A stretch of DNA of 64,000 nt from Acetobacterium tundrae (GTDB lineage: Bacteria; Bacillota; Clostridia; Eubacteriales; Eubacteriaceae): NCBI RefSeq assembly GCF_008086615.1, contig NZ_RXYB01000005.1, positions 62,001 to 126,000 of the forward strand. The letters run 5' to 3'. Numbering within the stretch: the stretch's first letter is position 1; each line of letters opens with the position of its first letter. The position numbers were made by a program, and so were the translations under genes. The notes under the pieces are model-generated. The model ran no database searches. It was not told where the DNA came from and saw only the letters and a program-made list of their open reading frames with translations. Below are positions 23,366 through 32,691 of this stretch, one piece after another.

Positions 23366-24619
23366 ATGAGAGTCTTATTAAAGATCACTGACATTATTGA
23401 CGTAGAAGTCTTGCAAAAAATACAGGATTCATTCTCTGACGCGACTGGACTTGCCGCAGTTACCGTTGACTACAAGGGCAATCCAATTACAAAGTATAGC
23501 AATTTCTCGGAATTCTGTAATTGTGTCAGAAAAGATAGTAACAATCGAGATTGCTGCTATCATTCGGATGCCCATGGTGGCATTGAATCAGCACGATCGG
23601 GAAAACCATCAATTTATCTTTGTCATGGCGGTCTGGTTGATGTAGCCGTTCCGATCATGGTAAAAGGTAATTATCTCGGGGCGATTATGGCTGGTCAGGT
23701 AAAAATTGACGCGGAAGAAATGAAACGGCTGCCATTAGGTGCAGGCCACGAATTGACAGATTTTTCCGGGCATTCTGAAATTACGGAACTGTATGAAAAA
23801 GCAATAACGACAACATTGACACAGGTAAAGTCAGCGGCTGATCTTCTTTATACCATCGCAAACTATCTTGTGGAAAAACAGATGATCCATATCATTCAAG
23901 AAGAACTGCACAATAAAAATATTGAATTAATGGAAGAAGTTAAACTGCGAAGTGAAGTTGAGGCATCCTTAAAAGAAGCGGATCTGAAGGCTCTCCAGGC
24001 CCAGATCAATCCGCATTTTCTTTTCAATGTTTTAAACACGATCGGTCGTTTAGCACTTCTCGAGGGAGCTGAAAAAACCCAGGACATGATTTACGCCTTT
24101 TCAGATATGATGCGGTATACGCTGAAAAAGGAAAAAAATAATGTTGTGTCACTAAAAGAAGAAATAGAACATGCTCAGAATTATTTATCCATTCAGAAAA
24201 TGCGTTTAGGAAACAGATTGAATTATTCAGTCCAAATAGATGAGATGACAGAAGATATTTTATGCCCGTTTATGACAATTCAGCCATTTGTGGAAAATGC
24301 AATTATCCACGCTATTGAGCCTAATGCCAAGGGTGGAACAGTTAAGATAACGGCAGAGATTCAAAAAGAAGGTGCTATTTTAAAAGTTATCGATGACGGA
24401 AAGGGAATTCCCAAAGATCAAATACAAAAAATACTAGAGGGAACATACGAAGCAGACGGACGGGAAAAAAATACTGGAATTGGTATTAACAATGCGAACA
24501 AGCGGCTCATGTATTATTATGGTGTAGATTACGGGGTTGAAATAAAAAGTGAGTTAGAACAAGGTACCGAAATCACCATTAAAATACCCCGGAAATCTCT
24601 AGTAGGGAGGGGATTATAA
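23366..24619 (+). CDS. PocR-domain sensor histidine kinase
   Basis: A 417-aa soluble kinase. Residues 5-165 are a PocR ligand-binding domain (LQKIQDSFSDATGLAAVTVD) with many Cys (FCNCVRKDSNNRDCCYHSD, YLCHGGLVDVAVP). A coiled-coil linker follows, then a LytS-type His kinase region with phospho-His in QINPHFLFNVLNTIGR and an ATPase domain (PFVENAIIHAI, VIDDGKGIP, TGIGINNANKR). PocR domains sense 1,2-propanediol or related small hydrocarbons in the pdu/cob regulator of Salmonella. No membrane span, so the signal is cytoplasmic. It ends two bases before the response regulator gene and lies upstream of pdu; it most likely switches the pdu operon on. Confidence 0.9.
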   Translation: MRVLLKITDIIDVEVLQKIQDSFSDATGLAAVTVDYKGNPITKYSNFSEFCNCVRKDSNNRDCCYHSDAHGGIESARSGKPSIYLCHGGLVDVAVPIMVKGNYLGAIMAGQVKIDAEEMKRLPLGAGHELTDFSGHSEITELYEKAITTTLTQVKSAADLLYTIANYLVEKQMIHIIQEELHNKNIELMEEVKLRSEVEASLKEADLKALQAQINPHFLFNVLNTIGRLALLEGAEKTQDMIYAFSDMMRYTLKKEKNNVVSLKEEIEHAQNYLSIQKMRLGNRLNYSVQIDEMTEDILCPFMTIQPFVENAIIHAIEPNAKGGTVKITAEIQKEGAILKVIDDGKGIPKDQIQKILEGTYEADGREKNTGIGINNANKRLMYYYGVDYGVEIKSELEQGTEITIKIPRKSLVGRGL

Positions 24620-24621
24620 AA

Positions 24622-25734
24622 ATGTATAAACTGTTTATAGTTGAAGATGAACATTTGGAGATTGAAGCGATTAAACTTATTATTAATCAACACAGCGATA
24701 ATATTGAAGTTATTGGGGAAGCATACTCTGGGTTAGTAGCAATAGAGGAAATTCGCCGTTTGAATCCAGATATTATTCTTTTGGATATTAATATTCCTGA
24801 AATTAATGGCATTGATGTTTTGAAAATGATCAAAAAAGAGGATCATGAAAAGAAAGTTATTCTCATTACAGCATTTAATGAGTTTGACTTTGCTCATCAA
24901 GCTATTAAAGCACGGGTAGATGATTTCCTTCTAAAACCCATCCGTCCGCAACAACTAATGGATTCAATCAATCAGAGCATCGCATCATTAAAAAATAATG
25001 CCAAAGAGCGATTCGATGAAAAGATGAATGAAGTTATTTTTGCAGTTATTCAAAAAAAATACAGTGATGCAAGAAATGCCCTAATCAATTATCTGGATAT
25101 GATTTATGATTATTACACTTACGATATCATATCCGTTCAAGTCGAGATTCGCCATTTCATGGAAGAACTTAATATTGTGACTAAGGATATGTGTGGTTAT
25201 GAACTGACAAGTCCGCTATGTTCCAATAACAATATGCAAGTTATTAACGGATTTAAAAATCGTTATGATTTAAAGATAGAAATCATGAAAACAATTGATA
25301 AAGTATTTGATAAAATGCTTGATAATAAGGAAACAAGGAAGAATAATATCGAAGATATTCTAAATTATATTGACCGGAACTGTTACAAAGACATTTCTTT
25401 GGATCAAGTGGGGGAATATGCAAATATGAGCTCTTATTATCTGAGTAAAATTTTCAAAAAAGAAACCGGTGTAAACTTTGTGACTTATCTCACTGAACGA
25501 AAAATTGAAATAGCAAAGGATATGCTGGCCAATACAGACGTTCCAATTATTAACATTGCTTTGGATCTTTCGTATCATGAACCAAATTATTTTAGCAAAG
25601 TATTTAAAAAGAGTACCGGCATGACGCCAACTGAGTATCGAAAGGAACGAAGAGGTGAGCTGCTGGAAGAGAACAACATGGGAAACCTTGCAAAAGACGA
25701 AAAGTATTCAGAAAAGCAACGAGAAGTTTCCTAA
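24622..25734 (+). CDS. AraC-type response regulator of the pdu locus
   Basis: A 370-aa protein with an N-terminal receiver domain (phospho-Asp in ILLDINIPEINGID, conserved Thr in ILITAFNEF, Lys in FLLKPIRP), a middle helical region (120-240), and a C-terminal AraC/XylS HTH pair (DISLDQVGEYANMSSYYLSK, then IINIALDLSYHEPNYFSKVF). This is the YesN-like partner of LytS-type kinases. Its gene immediately precedes the pdu promoter region. The PocR sensing and AraC output that are one protein in Salmonella are here split into kinase and regulator. Confidence 0.9.
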   Translation: MYKLFIVEDEHLEIEAIKLIINQHSDNIEVIGEAYSGLVAIEEIRRLNPDIILLDINIPEINGIDVLKMIKKEDHEKKVILITAFNEFDFAHQAIKARVDDFLLKPIRPQQLMDSINQSIASLKNNAKERFDEKMNEVIFAVIQKKYSDARNALINYLDMIYDYYTYDIISVQVEIRHFMEELNIVTKDMCGYELTSPLCSNNNMQVINGFKNRYDLKIEIMKTIDKVFDKMLDNKETRKNNIEDILNYIDRNCYKDISLDQVGEYANMSSYYLSKIFKKETGVNFVTYLTERKIEIAKDMLANTDVPIINIALDLSYHEPNYFSKVFKKSTGMTPTEYRKERRGELLEENNMGNLAKDEKYSEKQREVS

Positions 25735-25782
25735 TTAAGTCGCAAATTAAAAAGTTGAAAATACAGGACAGGAAAGCCTTTA

Positions 25783-25803
25783 GGCAGACCTGCCCTTTTT
25801 TTT
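25783..25803 (+). terminator. Terminator of the two-component operon
   Basis: GGCA-GACC-TGCC followed by eight T, about 50 bases after the regulator stop, nested within a wider ACAGG...CCTGT pairing. The regulator transcript thus ends before the pdu promoter. Confidence 0.65.
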
Positions 25804-25865
25804 CCTGTAAAAAAAAAACGACTGCAATAAAGTGTAAGTAACAGACAAAATATTCCATGTGTATT

Positions 25866-25895
25866 TTGACAAAGATAATAAAAAAGAGGTATATT
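25866..25895 (+). promoter_or_regulatory. Putative pdu operon promoter and leader
   Basis: TTGACA (25866-25871), an 18-bp spacer and TATATT (25890-25895), 130 bases before pduA. I see no cobalamin riboswitch in the leader. The 25804-25865 stretch upstream is the expected place for AraC-regulator binding; no clear repeat stands out. Confidence 0.5.
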
Positions 25896-26028
25896 TTGAA
25901 GTTTTCATGGCAATCAAAAGAAAGGGTCAATAATTTTATAAGAATAGCACAAGTAATTACCATAGACTTTGCATTAAAATATAGGTAGTTTCAGAAACAA
26001 AATCTTGAAATTAAGGAGGATGAAGCTT

Positions 26029-26304
26029 ATGACAAACGAAGCTTTAGGGATGATTGAAACCAAAGGTTTAGTTGCTGCAATTGAAGCAGCAGATGCTATG
26101 GTAAAATCAGCCAATGTATCATTAATGGGCTACGAAAAAATCGGTTCAGGATTAGTAACCGTTATGGTTCGTGGAGATGTAGGAGCTGTTAAAGCAGCTG
26201 TTGATGCAGGTGCTGCTGCAGCTGATAAAGTTGGACAAGTTGTTTCAGTACACGTAATCCCAAGACCACATGGTGATGTGGAAAAAATTTTACCAAGCAT
26301 ATAA
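26029..26304 (+). CDS. pduA: BMC-H shell protein PduA/PduJ-like
   Basis: A 91-aa hexameric shell protein forming the facets of the microcompartment. It contains the single BMC fold: [20 protein letters not shown], then [20 protein letters not shown] and [13 protein letters not shown], ending with [14 protein letters not shown]. The start is the ATG nine bases after AAGGAGG; an upstream ATG lies next to that site. First gene of a 17-gene operon. PduA and PduJ are nearly interchangeable, so the letter follows operon position. Confidence 0.93.
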   Translation: MTNEALGMIETKGLVAAIEAADAMVKSANVSLMGYEKIGSGLVTVMVRGDVGAVKAAVDAGAAAADKVGQVVSVHVIPRPHGDVEKILPSI

Positions 26305-26332
26305 AATTTTATAATTACGGAGGTGTAAATTA

Positions 26333-27124
26333 ATGAAAGATGATTTAATGAACAAATTGATGGAAGAAGTTATGAAGAAAATGGATGAGGTTAAGGAAAC
26401 GGGCACGGTTGCAGCTGCTACTGGTACTGGTGTTTCCGGATTGACTGAATTCGTTGGAACAGCAGTTGGAAACACGATTGGTTTTGTAATTGCAAACGTG
26501 GACAAAAGCTTGCATGAAGCGATGAAAATTGATCCTAAATACAGATCTATCGGTATCCTCTCCGCTAGAACTGGTGCTGGTCCTCAAGTTTTCGCTGCTG
26601 ATGAAGCTGTAAAAGCTACCAATTCAGAAATCGTATCAGTTGAATTTGCAAGAGATACTGAAGGCGGCGCAGGTCATGGCTCTTTAATTATCTTTGGCGC
26701 TGAAGATGTATCTGATGCTAAACGAGCTGTTGAAGTCGCATTAAATGATTTAAACAGAACCTTCGGAGATGTATACGGTAATGCTTCAGGCCATTTGGAA
26801 TTCCAATACACAGCAAGAGCAAGCTTTGCTTGTAACTACGTATTCGGCGCTCCTATCGGAAGAGCTTTCGGTATCATTGTTGGCGCTCCAGCTGGTATCG
26901 GCGTTTTAATGTCTGATGCTGCTTTAAAAGCTGCTAATGTAGATCTTGTTGGTTATTCTTCACCTGATAATGGCGGAACAAAATTCTCAAACGAGTCAAT
27001 GATCTTCATAACAGGCGATGCTGGTGCAGTCCGTCAAGCAATCTATGCTGCTAGAGAAGTTGGAAAACAAGCTTTAGAAGCTCTTGGCGGTCCATGCCCA
27101 TCTACTACAACTCCTTATATTTAA
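26333..27124 (+). CDS. pduB: Tandem-BMC shell protein PduB
   Basis: A 263-aa trimeric shell protein with two fused BMC domains (45-145 and 150-255). The N-terminal 20 residues (LMNKLMEEVMKKMDEVKETG) form an amphipathic helix before a Thr/Gly-rich linker; in Salmonella the PduB N-terminus links shell and cargo. Domain marks are FGAEDVSDAKRAVEVAL and FITGDAGAVRQAIYA. Pore gating to pass 1,2-propanediol or cofactors is known for the family. Ribosome site ACGGAGGTG. Confidence 0.95.
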   Translation: MKDDLMNKLMEEVMKKMDEVKETGTVAAATGTGVSGLTEFVGTAVGNTIGFVIANVDKSLHEAMKIDPKYRSIGILSARTGAGPQVFAADEAVKATNSEIVSVEFARDTEGGAGHGSLIIFGAEDVSDAKRAVEVALNDLNRTFGDVYGNASGHLEFQYTARASFACNYVFGAPIGRAFGIIVGAPAGIGVLMSDAALKAANVDLVGYSSPDNGGTKFSNESMIFITGDAGAVRQAIYAAREVGKQALEALGGPCPSTTTPYI

Positions 27125-27170
27125 GTAGCTGTTTGTAAGTTTTCGATAGAAAGAAGGAGGAATGAAGACA

Positions 27171-28832
27171 ATGAAGTCAAAAAGATTTGAAGCTTTAGCA
27201 GCTCGTCCAATTAAAAAGGACGGTTTCGTTAAAGAATGGCCAGAGGTTGGTTTAATCGCTATGAATAATCCTGGAGATCCTACTCCAAGTTTATGCATTG
27301 AAAATGGTGTTATCGTAGAAATGGATGGTAAAAAACGAGCAGAATTTGATATGCTTGATACTTTTATCGCTAACTTCGGTATCCGCAAAGAAAAAGCAGC
27401 AGAATATATGGCAATGGATTCTCTGAAAATTGCCAATATGCTTGTTGATATAAATGTTCCAAGAGCAATATGTGTTGATATTACAACATCCATTACTCCT
27501 GCTAAAATAACAGAAGTACTTGGACTTATGACAGTATTAGAAATGATGATGGCTCAAAGTAAAATGAGAGCGCGTTTAATGCCTTCTAACCAATGTCATG
27601 TTACCAATGTAAAAGATAATATGGTTCAAATCGCTGCTGATGCTGCTGAAGCTGCTATCCGTGGATTTGATGAAATGGAAACAACCGTTGGGATCGCTCG
27701 CTATGCACCATTTAATGCTTTAGCTATTATGGTCGGTGCAAATGTTGGACGCCCAGGTATCTTAACACAATGTGCCGTTGAAGAAGCGACTGAACTTGAT
27801 CTGGGTATGAGAGGCTACACCGCTTATGCTGAAACTATTTCTGTATATGGTACAGAAGCAGTTTTCATGGATGGTGATGATACGCCTTACTCAAAAGCTT
27901 TCTTAGCATCATGCTACGCTTCTCGTGGCTTGAAAATGCGTTTTACATCTGGTTCTGGATCAGAAGTACAAATGGGTTATGCCGAAGGTAAATCAATGCT
28001 TTATCTGGAAGCAAGATGTTTATATATTACTAAAGGTGCCGGCGTGCAAGGCAGCCAAAACGGTTCTGTTTCTTGTATCGGTGTTCCAGCAGGGGTTCCA
28101 GGTGGTATTCGTGAAGTATTAGCTGAAAACTTATTAGCTGCATGTTTAGATTTAGAATGTGCTTCTTCTAATGACCAAACTTTTACACACTCTGACTTAA
28201 GACGAGTTGCTCGTTCATTAATGCAGATGGTACCAGGAACTGATTATATCTGTTCTGGTTACAGCTCAACTCCAAACTATGATAATATGTTTGCCGGTTC
28301 TAACTGGGATGCAGAAGATTATGATGATTGGAATGTCATTCAACGTGACTTAAAAATCGATGGTGGTTTGCAACCTGCTGATGAAGAAACTGTTGTTGCT
28401 GCTCGTGCTAAAGGTGCCCGTGCAATGCAGATAATCTTCAAAGAATTAGGCTTGACAGAAATCACTGATGCAGAAGTAGAAGCTGCAACTTATGCAAATG
28501 GTTCAAAAGATATGCCTGACCGTGATGTCGTAGCTGATTTAAAATCGGTAGAAGATTTATATGGACGCGGCGCTACTGCAATTGACTTTATTAAAGCTTT
28601 GGAACGTGGCGGCATGCATGATGTTGCTGAATCGATCTTTAATATCCAGCTGCAAAAAGTTGCTGGTGACTACCTACACACCGCTTCAAAATTAAGTTCT
28701 TCATGGGAATGTATTTCTGCTGTTAATTATCCAAACGATTATCATGGAGTAAAAACTGGTTATGTTATCAGTGATGAAAGATGGGCACAAATCCAGGATA
28801 TTCCATGGGCTATTGACCCAGCAAGCATTTAA
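27171..28832 (+). CDS. pduC: B12-dependent propanediol dehydratase large subunit
   Basis: A 553-aa catalytic subunit that with PduD/PduE converts 1,2-propanediol to propionaldehyde by adenosylcobalamin radical chemistry. Starts MKSKRFEALAARPIKKDGFV, nearly the Salmonella PduC start, so I choose the ATG at 27171 rather than one abutting the GGAGG. Length equals the family norm. SGSGSEVQMGYAEGKSM, SCIGVPAGVPGGIREVLAEN and YICSGYSSTPNYDNMF are conserved active-site blocks. Glycerol dehydratase activity is possible because the families overlap; the rest of the operon favours diols. Confidence 0.96.
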   Translation: MKSKRFEALAARPIKKDGFVKEWPEVGLIAMNNPGDPTPSLCIENGVIVEMDGKKRAEFDMLDTFIANFGIRKEKAAEYMAMDSLKIANMLVDINVPRAICVDITTSITPAKITEVLGLMTVLEMMMAQSKMRARLMPSNQCHVTNVKDNMVQIAADAAEAAIRGFDEMETTVGIARYAPFNALAIMVGANVGRPGILTQCAVEEATELDLGMRGYTAYAETISVYGTEAVFMDGDDTPYSKAFLASCYASRGLKMRFTSGSGSEVQMGYAEGKSMLYLEARCLYITKGAGVQGSQNGSVSCIGVPAGVPGGIREVLAENLLAACLDLECASSNDQTFTHSDLRRVARSLMQMVPGTDYICSGYSSTPNYDNMFAGSNWDAEDYDDWNVIQRDLKIDGGLQPADEETVVAARAKGARAMQIIFKELGLTEITDAEVEAATYANGSKDMPDRDVVADLKSVEDLYGRGATAIDFIKALERGGMHDVAESIFNIQLQKVAGDYLHTASKLSSSWECISAVNYPNDYHGVKTGYVISDERWAQIQDIPWAIDPASI

Positions 28833-28850
28833 GGAAAGGGGTGTAAAAAA

Positions 28851-29507
28851 ATGGCTATAAATGAACAAATGTTAAAAAGCATTATTGAAGATGTATTAAA
28901 AGAAATGACTGGCGCCGCTCCAGCCGCAAGTGCTCCTTCTAAAGTTGCCGCTGCTGCAGGTTCTGTTAAGCTTACTCCAATTGGAGATGCAAAACAAGGC
29001 GTTGCATCCGATGAAGTTATCATTGCTGTGGCTCCTGCTTTTGCAGAATACCAACATGAAACAATCGTTGGTATACCACATGACAAAGTTCTTAAAGAAC
29101 TGATCGCCGGGATTGAAGAAGAAGGTCTTAAAGCTCGTGTGATTAAGGTTTATAGAAGTTCTGATGTTGCTGTATGTGCTCATACCGCTGCAAAATTAAG
29201 TGGATCAGGTATCGGTATTGGCATCCAGTCAAAAGGAACGACTGTAATTCATCAGAAAGATCTTCCGCAATTAAGCAACTTGGAATTATTTTCTCAAGCA
29301 CCATTGATCGATTTAGAAACATTCCGAGCAATTGGGAAAAATGCTGCTAAATATGCTAAGGGTGAAAGCCCAGCGCCAGTTCCGGTTAAAAATGACCAGA
29401 TGGCTCGTCCAGCCTATCAAGCTAAAGCAGCATTGTTGCATATTAAAGAAACAGAACATGTTGTAGAAGGCAAAAAGCCTGTCGAACAACAAGTTTCATT
29501 CGTATAA
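28851..29507 (+). CDS. pduD: Propanediol dehydratase medium subunit
   Basis: A 218-aa subunit that binds cobalamin with PduC. The first 20 residues ([19 protein letters not shown]) are an amphipathic helix followed by an Ala/Pro linker, the encapsulation peptide that sends the enzyme into the compartment. The body has [39 protein letters not shown] and [20 protein letters not shown]. Near-normal length. Confidence 0.95.
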   Translation: MAINEQMLKSIIEDVLKEMTGAAPAASAPSKVAAAAGSVKLTPIGDAKQGVASDEVIIAVAPAFAEYQHETIVGIPHDKVLKELIAGIEEEGLKARVIKVYRSSDVAVCAHTAAKLSGSGIGIGIQSKGTTVIHQKDLPQLSNLELFSQAPLIDLETFRAIGKNAAKYAKGESPAPVPVKNDQMARPAYQAKAALLHIKETEHVVEGKKPVEQQVSFV

Positions 29508-29522
29508 GTGGAGGTGACCAGA

Positions 29523-30026
29523 ATGACACAAGAACAAATGTTGGAACAAATTGTTAAACAAGTTATGAGTTCTATGGGTACCGCTGCAGCTCCCGCTACA
29601 TGTGCTACAGGAACTGTTACCAAGGAAGATTACCCAATCGGAGATAAAAGACCAGAATTGATCCACTCTGCAAGCGGTAAAGGATTCAAGGATCTTACAT
29701 TAGATAAATTATTATCTGGCGATTTAAAAGCAGAGGATTTAAGAATCAGCCCTGAAACCCTTGAATTGCAAGCACAGGTTGCTGAATCAGTAAAACGTGG
29801 CGCATTCGCATTGAATTTAAGAAGAGCTGCTGAACTGATCGCGGTTCCTGATGCTCGTTTGCTGGAAATCTATAATGCAATGAGACCTTACAAATCTACT
29901 AAAGAAGAATTGCTTGCTATTGCTGCTGAACTAAAAGATCAGTACAAAGCACCTATTTCGGCATCATTAGTAGCTGAAGCAGCAGAAGTATATTATGCAA
30001 GAAAGAGATCAAAAGAATTCTATTAA
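29523..30026 (+). CDS. pduE: Propanediol dehydratase small subunit
   Basis: A 167-aa subunit. N-terminal TQEQMLEQIVKQVMSSMG is another encapsulation-type helix. The core has KEDYPIGDKRPELIHSASG, LRISPETLELQAQVAE, LNLRRAAELIAVPDARLLEI and YNAMRPYKSTKEELL. I choose the ATG behind GGAGGTGA; the GTG 15 bases earlier overlaps that site. Follows pduD without a gap. Confidence 0.94.
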   Translation: MTQEQMLEQIVKQVMSSMGTAAAPATCATGTVTKEDYPIGDKRPELIHSASGKGFKDLTLDKLLSGDLKAEDLRISPETLELQAQVAESVKRGAFALNLRRAAELIAVPDARLLEIYNAMRPYKSTKEELLAIAAELKDQYKAPISASLVAEAAEVYYARKRSKEFY

Positions 30027-30062
30027 GATTATCAGTATAGGATTTGTTTGGAGGAATAAAAT

Positions 30063-31877
30063 ATGATTATTGCAGGAATTGATATTGGCAACGCAAGTAC
30101 TGAAACAGCGCTTGCCCGATATGTCGACGGAAAACCTGAGTTCCTTGCCAGTGGTATCGTGAATACTACCGGCATGAAAGGAACACGCCAAAATATTCAT
30201 GGAGTTTTCGCCTCATTAAAACAAGCCTTAGAAAAAGCTGGTTTGGCTGTAGAAAATGTTGATTTAATCCGTATCAATGAAGCTGCACCCGTTATTGGTG
30301 ATGTAGCCATGGAAACAATTACTGAAACAATCATTACGGAATCCACCATGATCGGTCACAATCCCTCTACACCAGGGGGATTGGGGATCGGTGTTGGTGT
30401 GACTGTAGACATAAGGGAAGTTAATAGTTGTGATAAAGGCGCATCAGTGATCGTTATTATCCCGAAAGAAGTTGATTTTGACGCTTCTTCTCAAATTATT
30501 AACCATGCTGTGAAGAATGGCATATTTGTGAATGGTGCCATTGTCCAACGTGATGATGGCGTTTTAATTAATAACCGTGTTGACAAAAAGATCCCGATTG
30601 TTGATGAAGTTTCGCTTATTGATAAGGTACCGATGAACATGCGTGCTGCTATTGAGGTAGCTGCACCGGGTGCGGTAGTTGAACAATTATCAAACCCATA
30701 TGGCATTGCCACCGTATTTGATTTAACTTCTGATGAGACAAAACAGGTCGTTCCTGTTTCCCGAGCGCTCATTGGAAACCGTTCAGCAGTTATCATTAAA
30801 ACTCCGGCAGGAGATGTAAAAGAAAGAAAAATACCAGCCGGAAAAATTATTATTCAGGGAACTAATAAAAAGGCCGAGATTAATGTTGATGATGGTGCTG
30901 AAAAAATTATGGAGGCAATACGCTCCGTGGCTCCGATAGAAGATATTAAAGGTGAAGCTGGCACAAATGCCGGCGGAATGCTTGAAAAGGTTAGACAAGT
31001 TATGTCAAATCTGACAGAGCAGCTTCCCAGTGCGATCAAAATTCAAGATTTATTAGCTGTCGATACGTTTGTTCCACAAACCGTAAAGGGTGGAATGGCA
31101 AATGAATTTTCGATGGAAAATGCAGTAGGAATTGCTGCCATGGTAAAAGCCGATAAATTACAGATGAACATGATTGCACATGAATTGGAAACTGAACTTG
31201 GCGTGAAAGTTGAAGTAGGAGGCGTTGAAGCCGATATGGCGATTCGCGGCGCACTTACAACACCAGGCAGTGACAAACCTTTAGCAATTATCGATATGGG
31301 TGCTGGATCGACAGATGCAGCAATAATAAATAAGGCTGGCGAAATCAAGTCTATCCATTTAGCAGGTGCCGGCAACATGGTTACCCTGCTGATCGCATCC
31401 GAATTAGGATACGAGGATATGGGCTTGGCGGAAGATATAAAAAAATATCCATTAGCAAAAGTTGAAAGTTTATTCCATATTCGTCATGAAGATGGAACCG
31501 TTCAATTTTTTGATAAACCACTTGATCCAACGGCATTTGCACGTGTTGTTATCTTGACACCTAATGGAATGATGCCGATCCCAGGCAATGTTTCCCTGGA
31601 ACGGATTCGAACGATACGTCGAGATGCGAAAACAAAAGTGTTTGTTACAAATGCAATTCGTTCATTAGAACGAGTTAGTCCCACCGGAAACGTGCGTGAT
31701 ATTGAATTTGTTACTTTAGTTGGAGGTTCAGCATTAGATTTTGAAATTCCCCAATTGGTAACCGATGTTTTGTCGAAACACAGCATTGTAGCAGGTCGGG
31801 CAAACATTAGAGGGATTGAGGGCCCACGTAACGCAGTAGCCACTGGCTTAGTTCTTGCTTACGAAGAAGGTGTGTAA
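30063..31877 (+). CDS. pduG: Diol dehydratase reactivase large subunit
   Basis: A 604-aa actin/Hsp70-fold ATPase that, with PduH, swaps damaged cobalamin out of the dehydratase. N-terminal phosphate loop IAGIDIGNASTETALARYVD; DMGAGSTDAAIINKAGEIKS is the second nucleotide motif; VGGSALDFEIPQLVTDVLS lies near the end. Family length (about 610). It ends one base before pduH. Confidence 0.95.
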   Translation: MIIAGIDIGNASTETALARYVDGKPEFLASGIVNTTGMKGTRQNIHGVFASLKQALEKAGLAVENVDLIRINEAAPVIGDVAMETITETIITESTMIGHNPSTPGGLGIGVGVTVDIREVNSCDKGASVIVIIPKEVDFDASSQIINHAVKNGIFVNGAIVQRDDGVLINNRVDKKIPIVDEVSLIDKVPMNMRAAIEVAAPGAVVEQLSNPYGIATVFDLTSDETKQVVPVSRALIGNRSAVIIKTPAGDVKERKIPAGKIIIQGTNKKAEINVDDGAEKIMEAIRSVAPIEDIKGEAGTNAGGMLEKVRQVMSNLTEQLPSAIKIQDLLAVDTFVPQTVKGGMANEFSMENAVGIAAMVKADKLQMNMIAHELETELGVKVEVGGVEADMAIRGALTTPGSDKPLAIIDMGAGSTDAAIINKAGEIKSIHLAGAGNMVTLLIASELGYEDMGLAEDIKKYPLAKVESLFHIRHEDGTVQFFDKPLDPTAFARVVILTPNGMMPIPGNVSLERIRTIRRDAKTKVFVTNAIRSLERVSPTGNVRDIEFVTLVGGSALDFEIPQLVTDVLSKHSIVAGRANIRGIEGPRNAVATGLVLAYEEGV

Positions 31878-31878
31878 T

Positions 31879-32253
31879 ATGCGTATGAATTTCGATGCCC
31901 CAAAACCGGAAATTATGGTATTGCATGGTAAAAATATTACTTATCAAAAGGTCGTTGACAATGTATTAAATGGTATTGAAGAGGAAGGCATACCCTTTTT
32001 AGTTGTAGAAATGGAAGAAGCCGATCCCGTGGAGCTTGCCTTTAGAGGAGCAGAGTTATCAAATCTGGGGGTTGGCATCGGGATTACTGAAAAAGAAGTG
32101 GTCCTTCATTTTATCAAATTAAAAGAAGATCAACCAATCTTCAGAATACCGGCTTACAGTGATGATACGACGCTTCGCGCAATTGGAAGCAATGCGGCTC
32201 GTCTGGTAAAAAGGATGCCATTTAAAAATCTTGATAATACAGAACTGTCGTAA
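31879..32253 (+). CDS. pduH: Diol dehydratase reactivase small subunit
   Basis: A 124-aa protein structurally like the dehydratase medium subunit. KPEIMVLHGKNITYQKVVDN, then EEGIPFLVVEMEEADPVELA and GVGIGITEKEVVLHFIKLKE mark the family. I start at the ATG right after the pduG stop; an in-frame start 24 bases earlier lies inside pduG. Confidence 0.92.
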   Translation: MRMNFDAPKPEIMVLHGKNITYQKVVDNVLNGIEEEGIPFLVVEMEEADPVELAFRGAELSNLGVGIGITEKEVVLHFIKLKEDQPIFRIPAYSDDTTLRAIGSNAARLVKRMPFKNLDNTELS

Positions 32254-32265
32254 GGAGGGGCTAAT

Positions 32266-32628
32266 TTGAGTAGAAAAGAGGCTGTAGGCCTAATTGAAGC
32301 TATCGGGTTGGCCACGGCAATAGAAGCAGCAGATGCGGCAGTAAAGTCAGCAAATGTAAGACTTCTTGGTTATGAAGCGTGTCGCGGTGATGGTATGTCA
32401 ACCATAAAAGTGGTTGGCGATATTGGCGCCGTAAAAGCAGCTGTTGAAGCTGCCACCGCTGCTTGTGCAAAAGGTCGAGGCTGCTTTACAAGTATTGTAA
32501 TTGCACGACCGAGTGAAGACATTGAAAAATTAATTTACAATAGCCAAACAGTTGGATATACATTGCCTGAAGAGCCAGAAGCAGAAGTCGCCATTCAAGA
32601 AAAAAGAGAAGAAACTGAAGAAGAGTAA
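32266..32628 (+). CDS. pduK: BMC-H shell protein with acidic C-terminal tail (PduK-like)
   Basis: A 120-aa protein from a TTG start behind AAGGAGGGG. Residues 1-90 are a BMC-H domain (EAVGLIEAIGLATAIEAADA, then VVGDIGAVKAAVEAA). Residues 95-120 are an acidic tail (LPEEPEAEVAIQEKREETEE) instead of the Cys-containing tail of enteric PduK. Cys residues in the body (YEACRGDG, AACAKGRGCF) are unusual for BMC-H. The name follows position; function is minor shell protein. Confidence 0.75.
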   Translation: MSRKEAVGLIEAIGLATAIEAADAAVKSANVRLLGYEACRGDGMSTIKVVGDIGAVKAAVEAATAACAKGRGCFTSIVIARPSEDIEKLIYNSQTVGYTLPEEPEAEVAIQEKREETEEE

Positions 32629-32691
32629 AATGTTAATTGCTATTCTCAGCGATTCAGACATAAGTGATCTTTTGTAGAAGAGGTGTTAATT

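Noticed and set aside
25735-26028. Cobalamin riboswitch before pdu
   Set aside because: No B12-box-like sequence (GCCACTG) or expected leader length.
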